Positions 8,634 through 17,551 of a stretch of 64,000 bases of DNA are shown piece after piece. A model generated the notes under the pieces. That model saw nothing but the letters and a program-made list of their open reading frames with translations. It ran no database searches and had not been told where the DNA came from. The position numbers and the translations under genes are program-made. The stretch comes from Clostridium_AW sp040797845 (GTDB lineage: Bacteria > Bacillota > Clostridia > Clostridiales > Clostridiaceae), in NCBI GenBank assembly GCA_040797845.1, contig JBFNFA010000002.1, positions 496,001 to 560,000 on the forward strand, written 5' to 3'. Every line of letters begins with the position of its first letter. Within the stretch, counting starts at the first letter, position 1.

Positions 8634-9632
8634 CTATTTCTTACATGAATTTCTTTGAATTAATTTATGATCCAATACATAATGTTCTTTTTCTAATTCT
8701 TGTTTATTGATTATTTTTATCAACATTCTCATACCAACGGAACCCATGTCATACATTGGTTGAGCTATTGTTGTAAGTTTAGGATAAAATATAGATGAGG
8801 AATAAATATTGTCAAATCCCATTACATCAACATCATTTGGAACATTTATATCTTTATCTCTTAATGAATTTATTACTCCCATGGCTATCTCATCACTAGC
8901 ACAGAAAACTGCATCTATAGATGAATTACTTAAAATTTTATCTATAGCTTCATATCCGTCTTTTGCTTTAATTCCTGAAAAACATATTAAATCCTCATCA
9001 AGTTTTATATTGTTTTCCATTAATGCCTTTTTATAACCTTTATATCTTAGAGAAGTTCCATTAATATTGTCATCATTTGGTCCTATATAAGCTATTTTTT
9101 TATTTCCTTTTTCTATTAAATACACCGTAGCATCATATGCTGCCTTTAAATTATCTATAGTTACACTAGGAAAGCTCTTTTCTTCATCTATTGTTTCTGC
9201 TAATACTGTAGGTATCTCTAATTCCCTTATAAGTTCTATAATATCCTTTCGAAGAGAACTACTCATATATAAAACACCATCTACCATTTTTTCTTTTAAA
9301 ACTTTTAGATATTCCATTTCTTTTTCAACATCTAAATCAGTATTACAAAGAATTATGTTATAGTCATATATATTAGCTACATCTTCAGCTCCCCTAACTA
9401 TTTCCGGATAAAACTGGCTAGATATATCAGGTATGATAATGCCTATAGTACTTGTCTTTTGAGTTTTTAAACTTCTAGCAACTATATTAGGTCTATATCC
9501 TAGCTTTTTAATCGCTGCTAAAACCTTCTTCTTAGTATCTTCGTTTACTACATCTATATCGTTTAAAACTCTAGATACTGTTGCTATTGATACGCCTGCT
9601 TCTTTTGCTACGTCTTTTATGGATGCTGCCAT
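8634..9632 (-). CDS. LacI family transcriptional regulator
   Basis: A DNA-binding repressor or activator of about 332 residues. It opens with the LacI helix-turn-helix IKDVAKEAGVSIATVSRVLN, followed by the hinge region RPNIVARSLKTQKTSTIG and a periplasmic-binding-like sensor domain with IGIIIPDISSQFYPEIVRGA and AVFCASDEIAMGVI. The frame is open to 9674, but the ATG at 9630-9632 has AGGAG nine bases upstream and places the helix-turn-helix at the N-terminus as usual. No sugar-use genes are adjacent. The AAACGTTT palindromes before the BMP importer are a plausible target. The effector is unknown. Confidence 0.9.
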   Translation of the reverse strand: MAASIKDVAKEAGVSIATVSRVLNDIDVVNEDTKKKVLAAIKKLGYRPNIVARSLKTQKTSTIGIIIPDISSQFYPEIVRGAEDVANIYDYNIILCNTDLDVEKEMEYLKVLKEKMVDGVLYMSSSLRKDIIELIRELEIPTVLAETIDEEKSFPSVTIDNLKAAYDATVYLIEKGNKKIAYIGPNDDNINGTSLRYKGYKKALMENNIKLDEDLICFSGIKAKDGYEAIDKILSNSSIDAVFCASDEIAMGVINSLRDKDINVPNDVDVMGFDNIYSSSIFYPKLTTIAQPMYDMGSVGMRMLIKIINKQELEKEHYVLDHKLIQRNSCKK

Positions 9633-9730
9633 ATTATCAACTCCTAATAATGTATTTTTATATATTTTATCCAACTTTATATATTCTTCAAACTCTCATA
9701 AAAATCCTTTAATTATTACTTATATTATGC

Positions 9731-9760
9731 AAAAGGAGCTGTTTTTATTAAACAACTCCC
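9731..9760 (-). terminator. ileS: ileS terminator
   Basis: Just past the ileS stop, GGAGTTGTTT and AAACAGCTCC (minus strand) form a stem with one wobble or mismatch, followed by TTTTGC. It separates ileS from the LacI-type gene. Confidence 0.7.
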
Positions 9761-9770
9761 CTTACTAAGC

Positions 9771-12700
9771 TTATTTTACTACTTCTACATAAACCTTAAG
9801 GTCTTCTCCATTAATTCTACAATCTGTGTACTCTTTTTCTTCGTTATAGCAAATTTCTACAGAAAGTGTTTCCTTTTTAATATAGTCCTCAAATTTACGA
9901 ACTACATCTTCTAGCATTTCATTTCCAGCTACATATAGTTTAATTTTATCTGCTACTTGGAAACCACTGTCTTTTCTCATATTTTGAACTTTACTTAATA
10001 TTTCTCTTAAATGTCCTTCTTCTCTTAATTCTTCGTTGATAGTAGTATCTAATACTATTCCTATAGCTCCTTCACCTGCAAAAGCAAATCCTTCAAGACC
10101 TTGCATTGTAACAAGAAGGTTTTCACTATTAAGTTCTATTTCTACTTCTCCAACATTAATAGTTACATTTTCTCCATTTTGTACTTTTTGAGCTAGCTCC
10201 ATTTGGTTCATTGAAGCTAATTCTTTTCTTATTGCAGGTATATGTCTACCATAAGCTTTTCCTAACATCGGTAAATTAGGCTTTATATCAAAGTTAACAT
10301 ATTTGGATAAATCCGCTCCAAATAATACATCTTTTATATTAAGTTCATCTTTTATAATATCTCCATAGTATTTTGGAAGAGATTTTGAACTCACAAGCAT
10401 TTCTGATAATGGCTGTCTGTTCTTTATATTAGCTGTATTTCTTGCACTTCTTCCAAGCTTAACTATTCTATAAGCTTCTTCCATTTCTCTTTCTAATTCT
10501 TTATCCATCAAGCTTTCATTATATTCTGGCCATTTGCATAAATGTATGCTTTCTGGTGCTTCACTATTTAACGCTACAACTAGATTGCTATATATTTCCT
10601 CAGTGATGAAAGGAACAAATGGTGCTGCAACTAAGCATACAGTAGTTAATACTCTGTATAAAGTTACATAAGCTCCAATCTTATCTTCAGTTAGTGTTTC
10701 GCTCCAGAATCTAGATCTATTTCTTCTTACATACCAGTTGGATAGTTCATCAACAAACTCTTCAATAGCTAAAGAAGCCTGAGTTATTCTATAGGAATCC
10801 ATGTGTTCTCCTACTTCTTTAATTAAAGTATTTAATTTTGATATTATCCATTTATCCATTACATTTTCGCTAACAAAATCAGTATATTCTAATGGATTAA
10901 ACTTATCTAAATCAGCATATAAAATATAGAAAGAATATACATTCCATAATGTGCTTAGGAACTTTCTTTGAGTTTCTTCTACATCCTCTACTGAAAATCT
11001 TGTTGGTAACCATGGCGCACTAGCTGTATAGAAGTGCCATCTACATGCATCTGCTCCAACTTTATCTAATACTTCAAATGGATCAACAACATTTCCTTTT
11101 GACTTTGACATTTTCAATCCATTTTTGTCAAGAACGTGACCTAATACAATACAATTTTCAAATGGATTTGTATCGAATATCGCTGTTGATATTGCTGTTA
11201 ATGTATAAAACCATCCTCTTGTTTGATCCACTGCTTCTGATATAAATTGTGCTGGAAAAGTCTTTTCAAAGACTTCCTTATTTTCAAATGGATAATGATG
11301 CTGAGCAAAAGGCATAGACCCTGAATCAAACCAACAATCTATAACTTCACCAACTCTTGTCATCTCTCCACTACAATGAGGACATGTTAATTTTACATTG
11401 TCTATAAATGGTTTGTGTAATTCTATATTGTCTGGAACATTAATTCCCTTTTCTTTTAACTCACTAATGCTTCCTATGCAATCTCTATGACCACAAGCAC
11501 ATTCCCATATTGGAAGAGGAGTTCCCCAATATCTATCTCTTGAAATTCCCCAGTCTATAACGTTTTCCAAGAATTTACCAAATCTTCCTGTTCTAACGTT
11601 GTCTGGATACCAATTAACTTTATTATTGTTTTCTAACAACTTATCTCTTAAAGATGTCATTCTAACAAACCAGCTATCCTTTGGATAGTATAATAATGGT
11701 GTATCACATCTCCAACAATGAGGATAGGAGTGAGTAAATCTTTGTGATTTATATAACTTTCCACTTTCTTTTAAATTTTCTATTATTTTTGGATCAGCTT
11801 TTTTTACAAACATACCTTTCCATGGCTCTACACAGTCAATAAACTTTCCTTCACTATCTACTAAATTCATAAATGGCAAATCATGCTTTTTACAAACAAT
11901 ACTGTCATCTTCACCATAAGCCGGCGCCAAGTGAACTACTCCTGTACCATCACTTAGTGTAACAAAATCACCATGAACTACATAGAATGCCTTTTCTTCA
12001 GGAGTATAGAAATTAAATAGCTGTTTATATTCTAACCCTAAAAGCTCTTCTCCTTTAAATTCTTTTACAATTTCATATTCACCATCTAATACTTTAAGAA
12101 GTTCTTTTGCTAATATTAAATGTTCTTCATTATTTATTACCTCAACATAAGTGAAGCTCTTATTTATTCCAAGAGCAATATTGCTTGGTAATGTCCAAGG
12201 AGTTGTTGTCCATGCAAGTATATATTTATTATCTTCATTTTTTACTTTAAACTTAACAAATGCTGTTCCTTCATTTACATCTTTGTATCCCTGTGCTACT
12301 TCGTGAGAAGATAATGTAGTTCCACATCTTGAGCAATAAGGAATTACCTTATGACCTTTATATAATAAATTTTTATCCCACATTTGTTTTAATGCCCACC
12401 ATACTGATTCTATATAATCATTATGATAAGTAACATAAGGATTCTCCATATCTACCCAGAATGCCAATTTTTCTGACATATCTTTCCACATACTAGAATA
12501 GGTAAATACTGATTCTTTACATTCACCTATAAATTTTTCCACACCATATTTTTCAATCTCTTTTTTTCCTGAAATACCAAGCTTCTTTTCGATTTCAAGT
12601 TCTACAGGAAGTCCATGGGTATCCCACCCAGCCTTTCTTAATACTCTATATCCTCTCATTACTTTATATCTTGGTATTAAGTCCTTTATAACTCTTGTTA

Positions 12701-12878
12701 ATACGTGACCTACATGTGGCTTTCCATTAGCTGTTGGCGGTCCATCATAGAAAGTAAAGAACTCTCCATCCTTATTTAGGTCAAAGTTCTTTTCTATTAT
12801 TTTATTATCTTGCCAATTATTTAATACATCTCTTTCCATTTGGACAAAGCCTCTGCTATTGTCTATCTTCTTATACAT
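9771..12878 (-). CDS. ileS: Isoleucyl-tRNA synthetase
   Basis: Charges tRNA-Ile with isoleucine and edits mischarged valine. At 1035 residues it is the long, eukaryote-like (type 2, mupirocin-tolerant) form. The HIGH motif appears as PHVGH near residue 55 and KMSKS as KMSKSKGN. A zinc-ribbon-like CACGHRDC and CPHC lie in the central region, and the C-terminus carries the extended anticodon-binding and trailing domain. GGAGGGAG precedes the ATG. Upstream is a complete T-box leader with an ATC specifier, so the gene is induced when uncharged tRNA-Ile accumulates. It is monocistronic, with its own promoter and terminator. Confidence 0.97.
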   Translation of the reverse strand: MYKKIDNSRGFVQMERDVLNNWQDNKIIEKNFDLNKDGEFFTFYDGPPTANGKPHVGHVLTRVIKDLIPRYKVMRGYRVLRKAGWDTHGLPVELEIEKKLGISGKKEIEKYGVEKFIGECKESVFTYSSMWKDMSEKLAFWVDMENPYVTYHNDYIESVWWALKQMWDKNLLYKGHKVIPYCSRCGTTLSSHEVAQGYKDVNEGTAFVKFKVKNEDNKYILAWTTTPWTLPSNIALGINKSFTYVEVINNEEHLILAKELLKVLDGEYEIVKEFKGEELLGLEYKQLFNFYTPEEKAFYVVHGDFVTLSDGTGVVHLAPAYGEDDSIVCKKHDLPFMNLVDSEGKFIDCVEPWKGMFVKKADPKIIENLKESGKLYKSQRFTHSYPHCWRCDTPLLYYPKDSWFVRMTSLRDKLLENNNKVNWYPDNVRTGRFGKFLENVIDWGISRDRYWGTPLPIWECACGHRDCIGSISELKEKGINVPDNIELHKPFIDNVKLTCPHCSGEMTRVGEVIDCWFDSGSMPFAQHHYPFENKEVFEKTFPAQFISEAVDQTRGWFYTLTAISTAIFDTNPFENCIVLGHVLDKNGLKMSKSKGNVVDPFEVLDKVGADACRWHFYTASAPWLPTRFSVEDVEETQRKFLSTLWNVYSFYILYADLDKFNPLEYTDFVSENVMDKWIISKLNTLIKEVGEHMDSYRITQASLAIEEFVDELSNWYVRRNRSRFWSETLTEDKIGAYVTLYRVLTTVCLVAAPFVPFITEEIYSNLVVALNSEAPESIHLCKWPEYNESLMDKELEREMEEAYRIVKLGRSARNTANIKNRQPLSEMLVSSKSLPKYYGDIIKDELNIKDVLFGADLSKYVNFDIKPNLPMLGKAYGRHIPAIRKELASMNQMELAQKVQNGENVTINVGEVEIELNSENLLVTMQGLEGFAFAGEGAIGIVLDTTINEELREEGHLREILSKVQNMRKDSGFQVADKIKLYVAGNEMLEDVVRKFEDYIKKETLSVEICYNEEKEYTDCRINGEDLKVYVEVVK

Positions 12879-12946
12879 TTCGCAACTCCCTCCTAATAAT
12901 TAATTCTTGTCATAATACATGTATTGTAAACAAATTATTTTATAAA

Positions 12947-13211
12947 ACAAAAAACTTCGCCTCTAATAGGACGAAGTTATATTTCGCTATACCACCTATG
13001 GTAAGTAAATTTCAAGCACTCATATGCTCTATCCTTTAACGCAGGATTACGGACAAACTTACTATTATTTCAGTTCTCAACTCCAAGGTGATTTTCCTTA
13101 AAACTTAACCTGTGGATTTTCACCAAACACCACTCTCTTTAAAGTATAGGAATTAAGTACTTTTCCTCTTCACAGTTTTATTACACTTAAAACAAGTGTT
13201 TTATATAATTA
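12947..13211 (-). promoter_or_regulatory. T-box leader of ileS (isoleucine specifier ATC)
   Basis: A roughly 330-base leader before ileS carries the T-box core GGTGGTATAGCG (12985-12996, minus strand). It is followed by the terminator stem AACTTCG/CGAAGTT (12953-12978) and a T-run. In the Stem I specifier loop the layout GAAA-ATC-A-CCTT, with CCTT pairing back to the stem base, places the codon ATC at 13090-13092, matching the downstream synthetase. The AGTA loop motif lies on the 5' side near 13160. Uncharged tRNA-Ile should stabilise the antiterminator. Confidence 0.93.
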
Positions 13212-13217
13212 AACCTA

Positions 13218-13246
13218 ATTATATTATAAGGAATTTTTATTGTCAA
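13218..13246 (-). promoter_or_regulatory. Consensus promoter of the ileS T-box leader
   Basis: The minus strand shows TTGACA (13241-13246) and TATAAT (13218-13223) with a 17-base spacer, a perfect sigma-A promoter. It starts about 10 bases past the stop codon of the amidase gene, with no clear terminator in between. Confidence 0.85.
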
Positions 13247-13255
13247 TTTTTTTTA

Positions 13256-15046
13256 TTATTTTCCTAAAGATTTTAATATACCATTAGCAATAGCTTGTGC
13301 AGCTTTCTTTTGGAAATTAGGATCTTTTAAATTTTTCTCTCCATTAGGATTACTTAAAAATTCTAACTCAACTAAAACTGCTGGAGCATCAGTATATTTT
13401 AGCACATAAAATCCTGCCGTTTTTATCTTTCTATCTACTGTACCTAATTTACTAACTAGTTCAGTTTGAATGTTTTGAGCTAAGTTTTTACCAGCAGGGC
13501 TATCTTTATCATAATAAGTTTCCGTTCCATTAGGCGCAGGATTATTTTTTATAGAATTACAATGTATTGAAACAAAGTAATTCCCTTTTACGCTATTAGC
13601 TATTTCCGTTCTTTTTTGTAAATCCTTTAATTCATTAGATGGCCAAGATACTTTATCACTAGTTCTTGTATAAACAACCTTTACTCCATTTTTAAGAAGT
13701 ATATTACCCACTTCCATACCTACTGCCAATGTTACATCCTTTTCTCTAACACCTGTAGGTCCTACTGTACCTGGATCATATCCTCCATGGCCTGGGTCTA
13801 TTACTACTGTATGTCTACTATCTCCCTTGAGAGTAACTAATAGTGTTAAATATATCTTATCTTTATAACCTGCCACTGTTCCGGTGTAGCTATATGTCCC
13901 TGCACTACTTGTATTTACAGTAGTAGTATCCCAAGTAACTGGTTCATCTGTAACTTCACCATTACTTAGCGTAGCTTTTACCTTCTCTGGCAATACAAAT
14001 TCTTCTCCTTCTGTTACAGTATGTACAATATCTTCTACTGAAGTTATTCTATTATTGCTACCGCTGAGATCCTCTGTCTCTTTAAATCTTATTATTCCAC
14101 CTGCTATTGCTTCAGCAAATTTTTGTTGCATCTCAGAAGTGCTAATTTTCAATTCTTCCACAGGATTATTTAAAAATCCTACGAATACTTTAGCCATTGG
14201 CATATTAGCAGTATTTTTTTCTGGGAAGTCTCCTGGCTTAACCCCTCTGCTTGTAATATCAATACTTCCTTCAACTTTTTGCTGGATATTTTCTGCAAGT
14301 TTTTGTCCTAATGAGTCTCCTTGTGAATGATATGTTTCTACACCTGTGGCTTCCACATTACCTGCAGTGTTTGTATGTATGGTTACTCCAAAATAATTAT
14401 AATCCTCATTATTAACTATACTATAACGGGATTTCATATCGTCTTTATCCCAATTTACATTGTCATCTTTTCTAGTATATATAACCTTAATTCCACTCTT
14501 TTCTAATATTTCCCCTGCTTTCAATGCAATGCTTAAGGTTATATCCTTTTCCATGTTTCCATTAGGTCCTACAATTCCTGTATCGCTACCGCCACTGCCG
14601 GCATCTAATACTACGGCAAATTCCTTATTATTTGGAATCGTTTTATTTTTTATTGTAAATTTCATTTTAATAGGCTTACCTAAAGGTTTACCTGAAGCTT
14701 TCTGAACTTTTTCATTCACATATAAGTAATAAGTTTTTCCCGCTTCATATTTGCCATTATTCTTTAAAGAAACTGTTACCCCCTTATTGTCAGAAGAAAT
14801 TACTACATTTACAGGAATGGTTTGTCCACTTTCATCTGTTACATAAATATTTTTATCATTTATAGTGCTTTTATTTAGTTCATTATTAAACTTAATGGTC
14901 CAAACTTTATTTTCCTCTACGTTTTCTTTAGTACTCCAGTTTCCAAAATCTGTACTTGCTTTAACGTAATTTCCCCCAAAAAATCCAGTAGCCACAAACA
15001 ATAACATTGTAAATATAGCTATTATTTTCCTATAATTTTTTTTCAA
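13256..15046 (-). CDS. Secreted N-acetylmuramoyl-L-alanine amidase with two Amidase_3 domains, the first degenerate
   Basis: A 596-residue exported cell-wall hydrolase. The order is signal peptide (1-30), SbsA/Big_5-type Ig domain (about 32-132), first Amidase_3 domain (about 140-325), bacterial Ig-like domain (about 333-405), and second Amidase_3 domain (about 410-595). The second domain has all zinc and catalytic residues: DPGHGG, the Glu of REKD, SIHCNS and VELEFLSN. In the first, the zinc His is Ser (DAGSGG) and the catalytic Glu position reads VFVGFLNN, so it is probably inactive and may bind wall. The Ig domain resembles that of the glucosaminidase at 48488-49981. It should cut the MurNAc-L-Ala bond. 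Confidence 0.92.
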   Translation of the reverse strand: MKKNYRKIIAIFTMLLFVATGFFGGNYVKASTDFGNWSTKENVEENKVWTIKFNNELNKSTINDKNIYVTDESGQTIPVNVVISSDNKGVTVSLKNNGKYEAGKTYYLYVNEKVQKASGKPLGKPIKMKFTIKNKTIPNNKEFAVVLDAGSGGSDTGIVGPNGNMEKDITLSIALKAGEILEKSGIKVIYTRKDDNVNWDKDDMKSRYSIVNNEDYNYFGVTIHTNTAGNVEATGVETYHSQGDSLGQKLAENIQQKVEGSIDITSRGVKPGDFPEKNTANMPMAKVFVGFLNNPVEELKISTSEMQQKFAEAIAGGIIRFKETEDLSGSNNRITSVEDIVHTVTEGEEFVLPEKVKATLSNGEVTDEPVTWDTTTVNTSSAGTYSYTGTVAGYKDKIYLTLLVTLKGDSRHTVVIDPGHGGYDPGTVGPTGVREKDVTLAVGMEVGNILLKNGVKVVYTRTSDKVSWPSNELKDLQKRTEIANSVKGNYFVSIHCNSIKNNPAPNGTETYYDKDSPAGKNLAQNIQTELVSKLGTVDRKIKTAGFYVLKYTDAPAVLVELEFLSNPNGEKNLKDPNFQKKAAQAIANGILKSLGK

Positions 15047-15207
15047 AAAACCACCCCTTTTTACAGCATCAACTTTTAATACGATTTATTTTTAATTTCG
15101 TCACACATACATTCATTATAATATAAAATTACATATATTCCATATTAATCTACGGTATATTTTAAAAATTTATTATATTTTTTGTTTCTAAATGACAAAA
15201 TGAAAAT

Positions 15208-15234
15208 AACAATAGCTAGGTAATAACTATTGTT
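15208..15234 (-). terminator. Weak hairpin after the DUF3870 gene
   Basis: AACAATAG and CTATTGTT are 8-base arms separated by 11 bases and followed on the minus strand by a T-rich stretch. It is a low-G+C stem, so terminator activity is only probable. The rest of the 255-base gap up to 15301 shows nothing else. Confidence 0.4.
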
Positions 15235-15301
15235 CCTATATAAGTCCCTTTAATATCCTCCTAGAAACAATACTGCAAAGCTTTACATAAACTCTAAAAT
15301 A

Positions 15302-15634
15302 TTACTTACTTATTTTTTTCTTCTCCATTAAAAATTTATTATGAACATCCTTTAAAGCTACAATTAGAGCTTTCTGGGCAGTACCTAAAAATCTACTATT
15401 TATTTCATTAATCATATGATCTAAATCACTTATTAAGTTGTATCCAACAAGTATAGACTTTATGAAATCAGAGGTCACATTACTAATGGCATTACACGTT
15501 ATGTCTATTATCTCACCATTGTCCATATTAATTATTAATCCAAGAAAAAAGCCATTATACATAATTGTAATTGGATCTGTACTATTTGCTCTAGATATTC
15601 CTGTAATATATATAGTATTTTTTTCATAATTCAT
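15302..15634 (-). CDS. DUF3870 domain protein
   Basis: A small cytoplasmic protein of 110 residues, recognised by the family pattern of a short beta-rich first half (VD-like IINMDNGEIIDITCNA) followed by FIKSILVGYNL and the C-terminal GTAQKALIVALKDVHNKF. DUF3870 has no established function. The gene has a clear AAGGAGTGG ribosome binding site, stands alone between the amidase and murI with hairpins on both sides, and is probably monocistronic. Confidence 0.7.
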   Translation of the reverse strand: MNYEKNTIYITGISRANSTDPITIMYNGFFLGLIINMDNGEIIDITCNAISNVTSDFIKSILVGYNLISDLDHMINEINSRFLGTAQKALIVALKDVHNKFLMEKKKISK

Positions 15635-15722
15635 ACAGTACCACTCCTTAATTTTATATATTCACACTAATTAGATTATACAACATTTTCAATAAATAAT
15701 ATCAACAATTATATTATATCAA

Positions 15723-15764
15723 AAAATTCAGACTGTTAATTTTAAATTTAACAGTCTGAATTTT
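15723..15764 (-). terminator. murI: murI terminator
   Basis: A perfect 17-bp stem (15723-15739 with 15748-15764) ends in TTTT on the minus strand, about 30 bases after the murI stop codon. Confidence 0.85.
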
Positions 15765-15793
15765 CAATATAACGATATTGCATAACTCAATTA

Positions 15794-16579
15794 TTAATCG
15801 TTGTATTGTATTATTTCTTGTGGCAATTCTAATTGTAACATATCCATTATTGTATGATATTTATCTTCATCCCCTGTAGTATATACTTTAAACGTTTTAC
15901 TTTCCTCTTCTTTTAACCATTGTTTTTCTTCCAAATATTCTTTCATAGCCTCTGCTTGTTGAAAAGCTGGATTAATAAAGTTAATTTCAGGATAGCATTC
16001 TTCAAATATATCCTTTACTATTGGATAATGAGTACATCCTAGTATTACTGTATCTACACTTTCTTTTTCTAAAATACTATTAACATGAGTTCTTATTATT
16101 TCCTTAACCTCTGTTCTATCTATCTTTCCGCTATCTACTATAGCCGCAAGCTCTCCTGAGCCTTTTCCATAAACTTTAATATCTCCCAACATTTTATCGT
16201 AATATCCACTATTCACTGTAAAATTAGTTGCTATCAATCCAACTTTTTCTTTTTTTAATGCATTTCTAATGTTGTCCACTACTGGATCAATAACTTTTAT
16301 TATCTTAACATTATAATCATCACTTATAAGATCTATAATGGTGGAAATTGTATTGCATGCCACCCCGATAACTTTTACGTTTTGGCTAATTAAAAATTCA
16401 ATCATTCTTCTAGTAAGACTTATAATTTCTTCTTGACTCTTGTTTCCATATGGTACATTCTTGTTATCACCAAAATATATTATATTTTCCTTTGGTAGCA
16501 ACCTTTGAAGCTCTTTTACAGTAGTAAGTCCTCCTACTCCTGAATCTAACACCCCTATTGGACTGTTTTTTGTTATCAT
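15794..16579 (-). CDS. murI: Glutamate racemase
   Basis: Converts L-glutamate to D-glutamate for peptidoglycan, a cofactor-independent racemase of 261 residues. Signature segments are PIGVLDSGVGGLTTVKEL, YFGDNKNVPYG, the first catalytic cysteine in GVACNTIS and the second in ILGCTHYPIV. GGAGG lies before the ATG. It is transcribed alone from a promoter about 150 bases upstream, and the leader carries a strong intrinsic terminator just before the ribosome binding site, which suggests attenuation control. Confidence 0.96.
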   Translation of the reverse strand: MITKNSPIGVLDSGVGGLTTVKELQRLLPKENIIYFGDNKNVPYGNKSQEEIISLTRRMIEFLISQNVKVIGVACNTISTIIDLISDDYNVKIIKVIDPVVDNIRNALKKEKVGLIATNFTVNSGYYDKMLGDIKVYGKGSGELAAIVDSGKIDRTEVKEIIRTHVNSILEKESVDTVILGCTHYPIVKDIFEECYPEINFINPAFQQAEAMKEYLEEKQWLKEEESKTFKVYTTGDEDKYHTIMDMLQLELPQEIIQYND

Positions 16580-16605
16580 TATAAATCAACCTCCACAAAA
16601 AATTA

Positions 16606-16639
16606 AAGCCGGTTCTCCCTTTAAGGAGAAAACCGGCTT
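16606..16639 (-). terminator. G+C-rich terminator in the murI leader
   Basis: AAGCCGGTT-CTCC and GGAG-AACCGGCTT arms form a strong stem (one bulged A), followed on the minus strand by TTTAATTTTTT. It lies between the murI promoter and its GGAGG site, so it ends transcripts before the gene unless read through. It may also stop transcription from the opposite side. A sensor domain has not been identified. Confidence 0.75.
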
Positions 16640-16730
16640 CATTATATTTTTATATACAAAATTTATATACACTAAGTTTGTATACCAATATAATGAACGG
16701 TGAATATTAAATTCACTCTCATTTAAAAAT

Positions 16731-16759
16731 ATTTTAGCAAATATGACGCAGCTTGTCAA
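16731..16759 (-). promoter_or_regulatory. murI promoter
   Basis: TTGACA (16754-16759) and TAAAAT (16731-16736) on the minus strand are 17 bases apart. The resulting leader of roughly 145 bases contains small inverted repeats (GTGAAT/ATTCAC at 16700-16715, TATACAAA/TTTGTATA at about 16655-16686) ahead of the terminator. Confidence 0.65.
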
Positions 16760-16848
16760 TATTTTTTCTTTTTATTATTTTTTCTGAATATTTTTCGACA
16801 ATTGTATAAACATATATATTAATTTAATGATTTATAGGAGTGTGGAAA

Positions 16849-17490
16849 ATGAAAATAACCTGGTTGGGACATTCTTCCTTTATTATAGAAGATTCCAAAG
16901 GAAGAAAATTGCTTACAGATCCTTTTAATGATTCTATAGGATATGAGGTCTTTAAAGGAGATATAGATGTTGTAACTATTAGTCATCAACACTTTGATCA
17001 CAATTATAAAGATAATATCAATTCTGAAAAAGTTGCTGTAGTAGAAAAAGTTGGATTTTTTAATCCATGTGATATTCCTATACAGGGTATACCTTCTTAT
17101 CATGACAAAGATCAAGGCACAAAAAGAGGAGAAAATATAATATATTTATTTCAAATGGATAACTACAGGCTTTGTCATTTAGGGGATTTAGGTCATCTTT
17201 TATCAAAAGAAGATATATCAAAAATTGGGGATGTTGACGTATTATTCATACCTATAGGCGGGAACTACACCATAAATGGGAAGGAAGCTTTTCAAATAAC
17301 TAAAGCAGTAAAAAGCCATATAATTATACCTATGCATTATAAAACTCCGGATTTATCATTTCCATTAGAAGGATTGGAAGTTTTTCTAAAGTACTTAAAG
17401 AAAGGTAAACGTGTGAATAGCAATTCTATGGATCTGACTGATGATCTAAAGAAACTTGATGGAGAATTATTAATATTAGATTATAAATAA
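16849..17490 (+). CDS. Metallo-beta-lactamase fold hydrolase (UPF0173/UlaG-like)
   Basis: About 213 residues with the metal-binding pattern ITWLGHSSFIIE at the start, THxHxD-like ISHQHFDHN near residue 45, LCHLGDLGHLL near 122 and the late IPMHYKTP. Such proteins form the YtkL/UPF0173 type of the metallo-beta-lactamase fold; the substrate is unknown. A GTG at 16840 opens the frame, but AGGAG (16836-16840) sits correctly for the ATG at 16849. It is convergent with the ArsR gene and shares a bidirectional terminator with it. Confidence 0.85.
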   Translation: MKITWLGHSSFIIEDSKGRKLLTDPFNDSIGYEVFKGDIDVVTISHQHFDHNYKDNINSEKVAVVEKVGFFNPCDIPIQGIPSYHDKDQGTKRGENIIYLFQMDNYRLCHLGDLGHLLSKEDISKIGDVDVLFIPIGGNYTINGKEAFQITKAVKSHIIIPMHYKTPDLSFPLEGLEVFLKYLKKGKRVNSNSMDLTDDLKKLDGELLILDYK

Positions 17491-17497
17491 AAAAAAC

Positions 17498-17540
17498 AAA
17501 CCTTAGTTTAATTGAATTTTTTTCTCTTAAACTAAGGTTT
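17498..17540. terminator. Bidirectional terminator between hydrolase and ArsR genes
   Basis: A 14-bp perfect stem (17498-17511 with 17527-17540), with A-runs on the left and T-runs on the right, lies between two convergent genes. Confidence 0.85.
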
Positions 17541-17551
17541 TACAACTAATT

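Noticed and set aside
4389..9632. Multi-gene phage defence island
   Set aside because: Only one candidate gene is present; neighbours are manC and a LacI-type regulator, with no methylase, toxin, integrase or second effector.
16819..17115. 98-codon minus-strand frame antisense to the hydrolase gene
   Set aside because: Antisense shadow of the metal-binding motifs of a well-supported gene.
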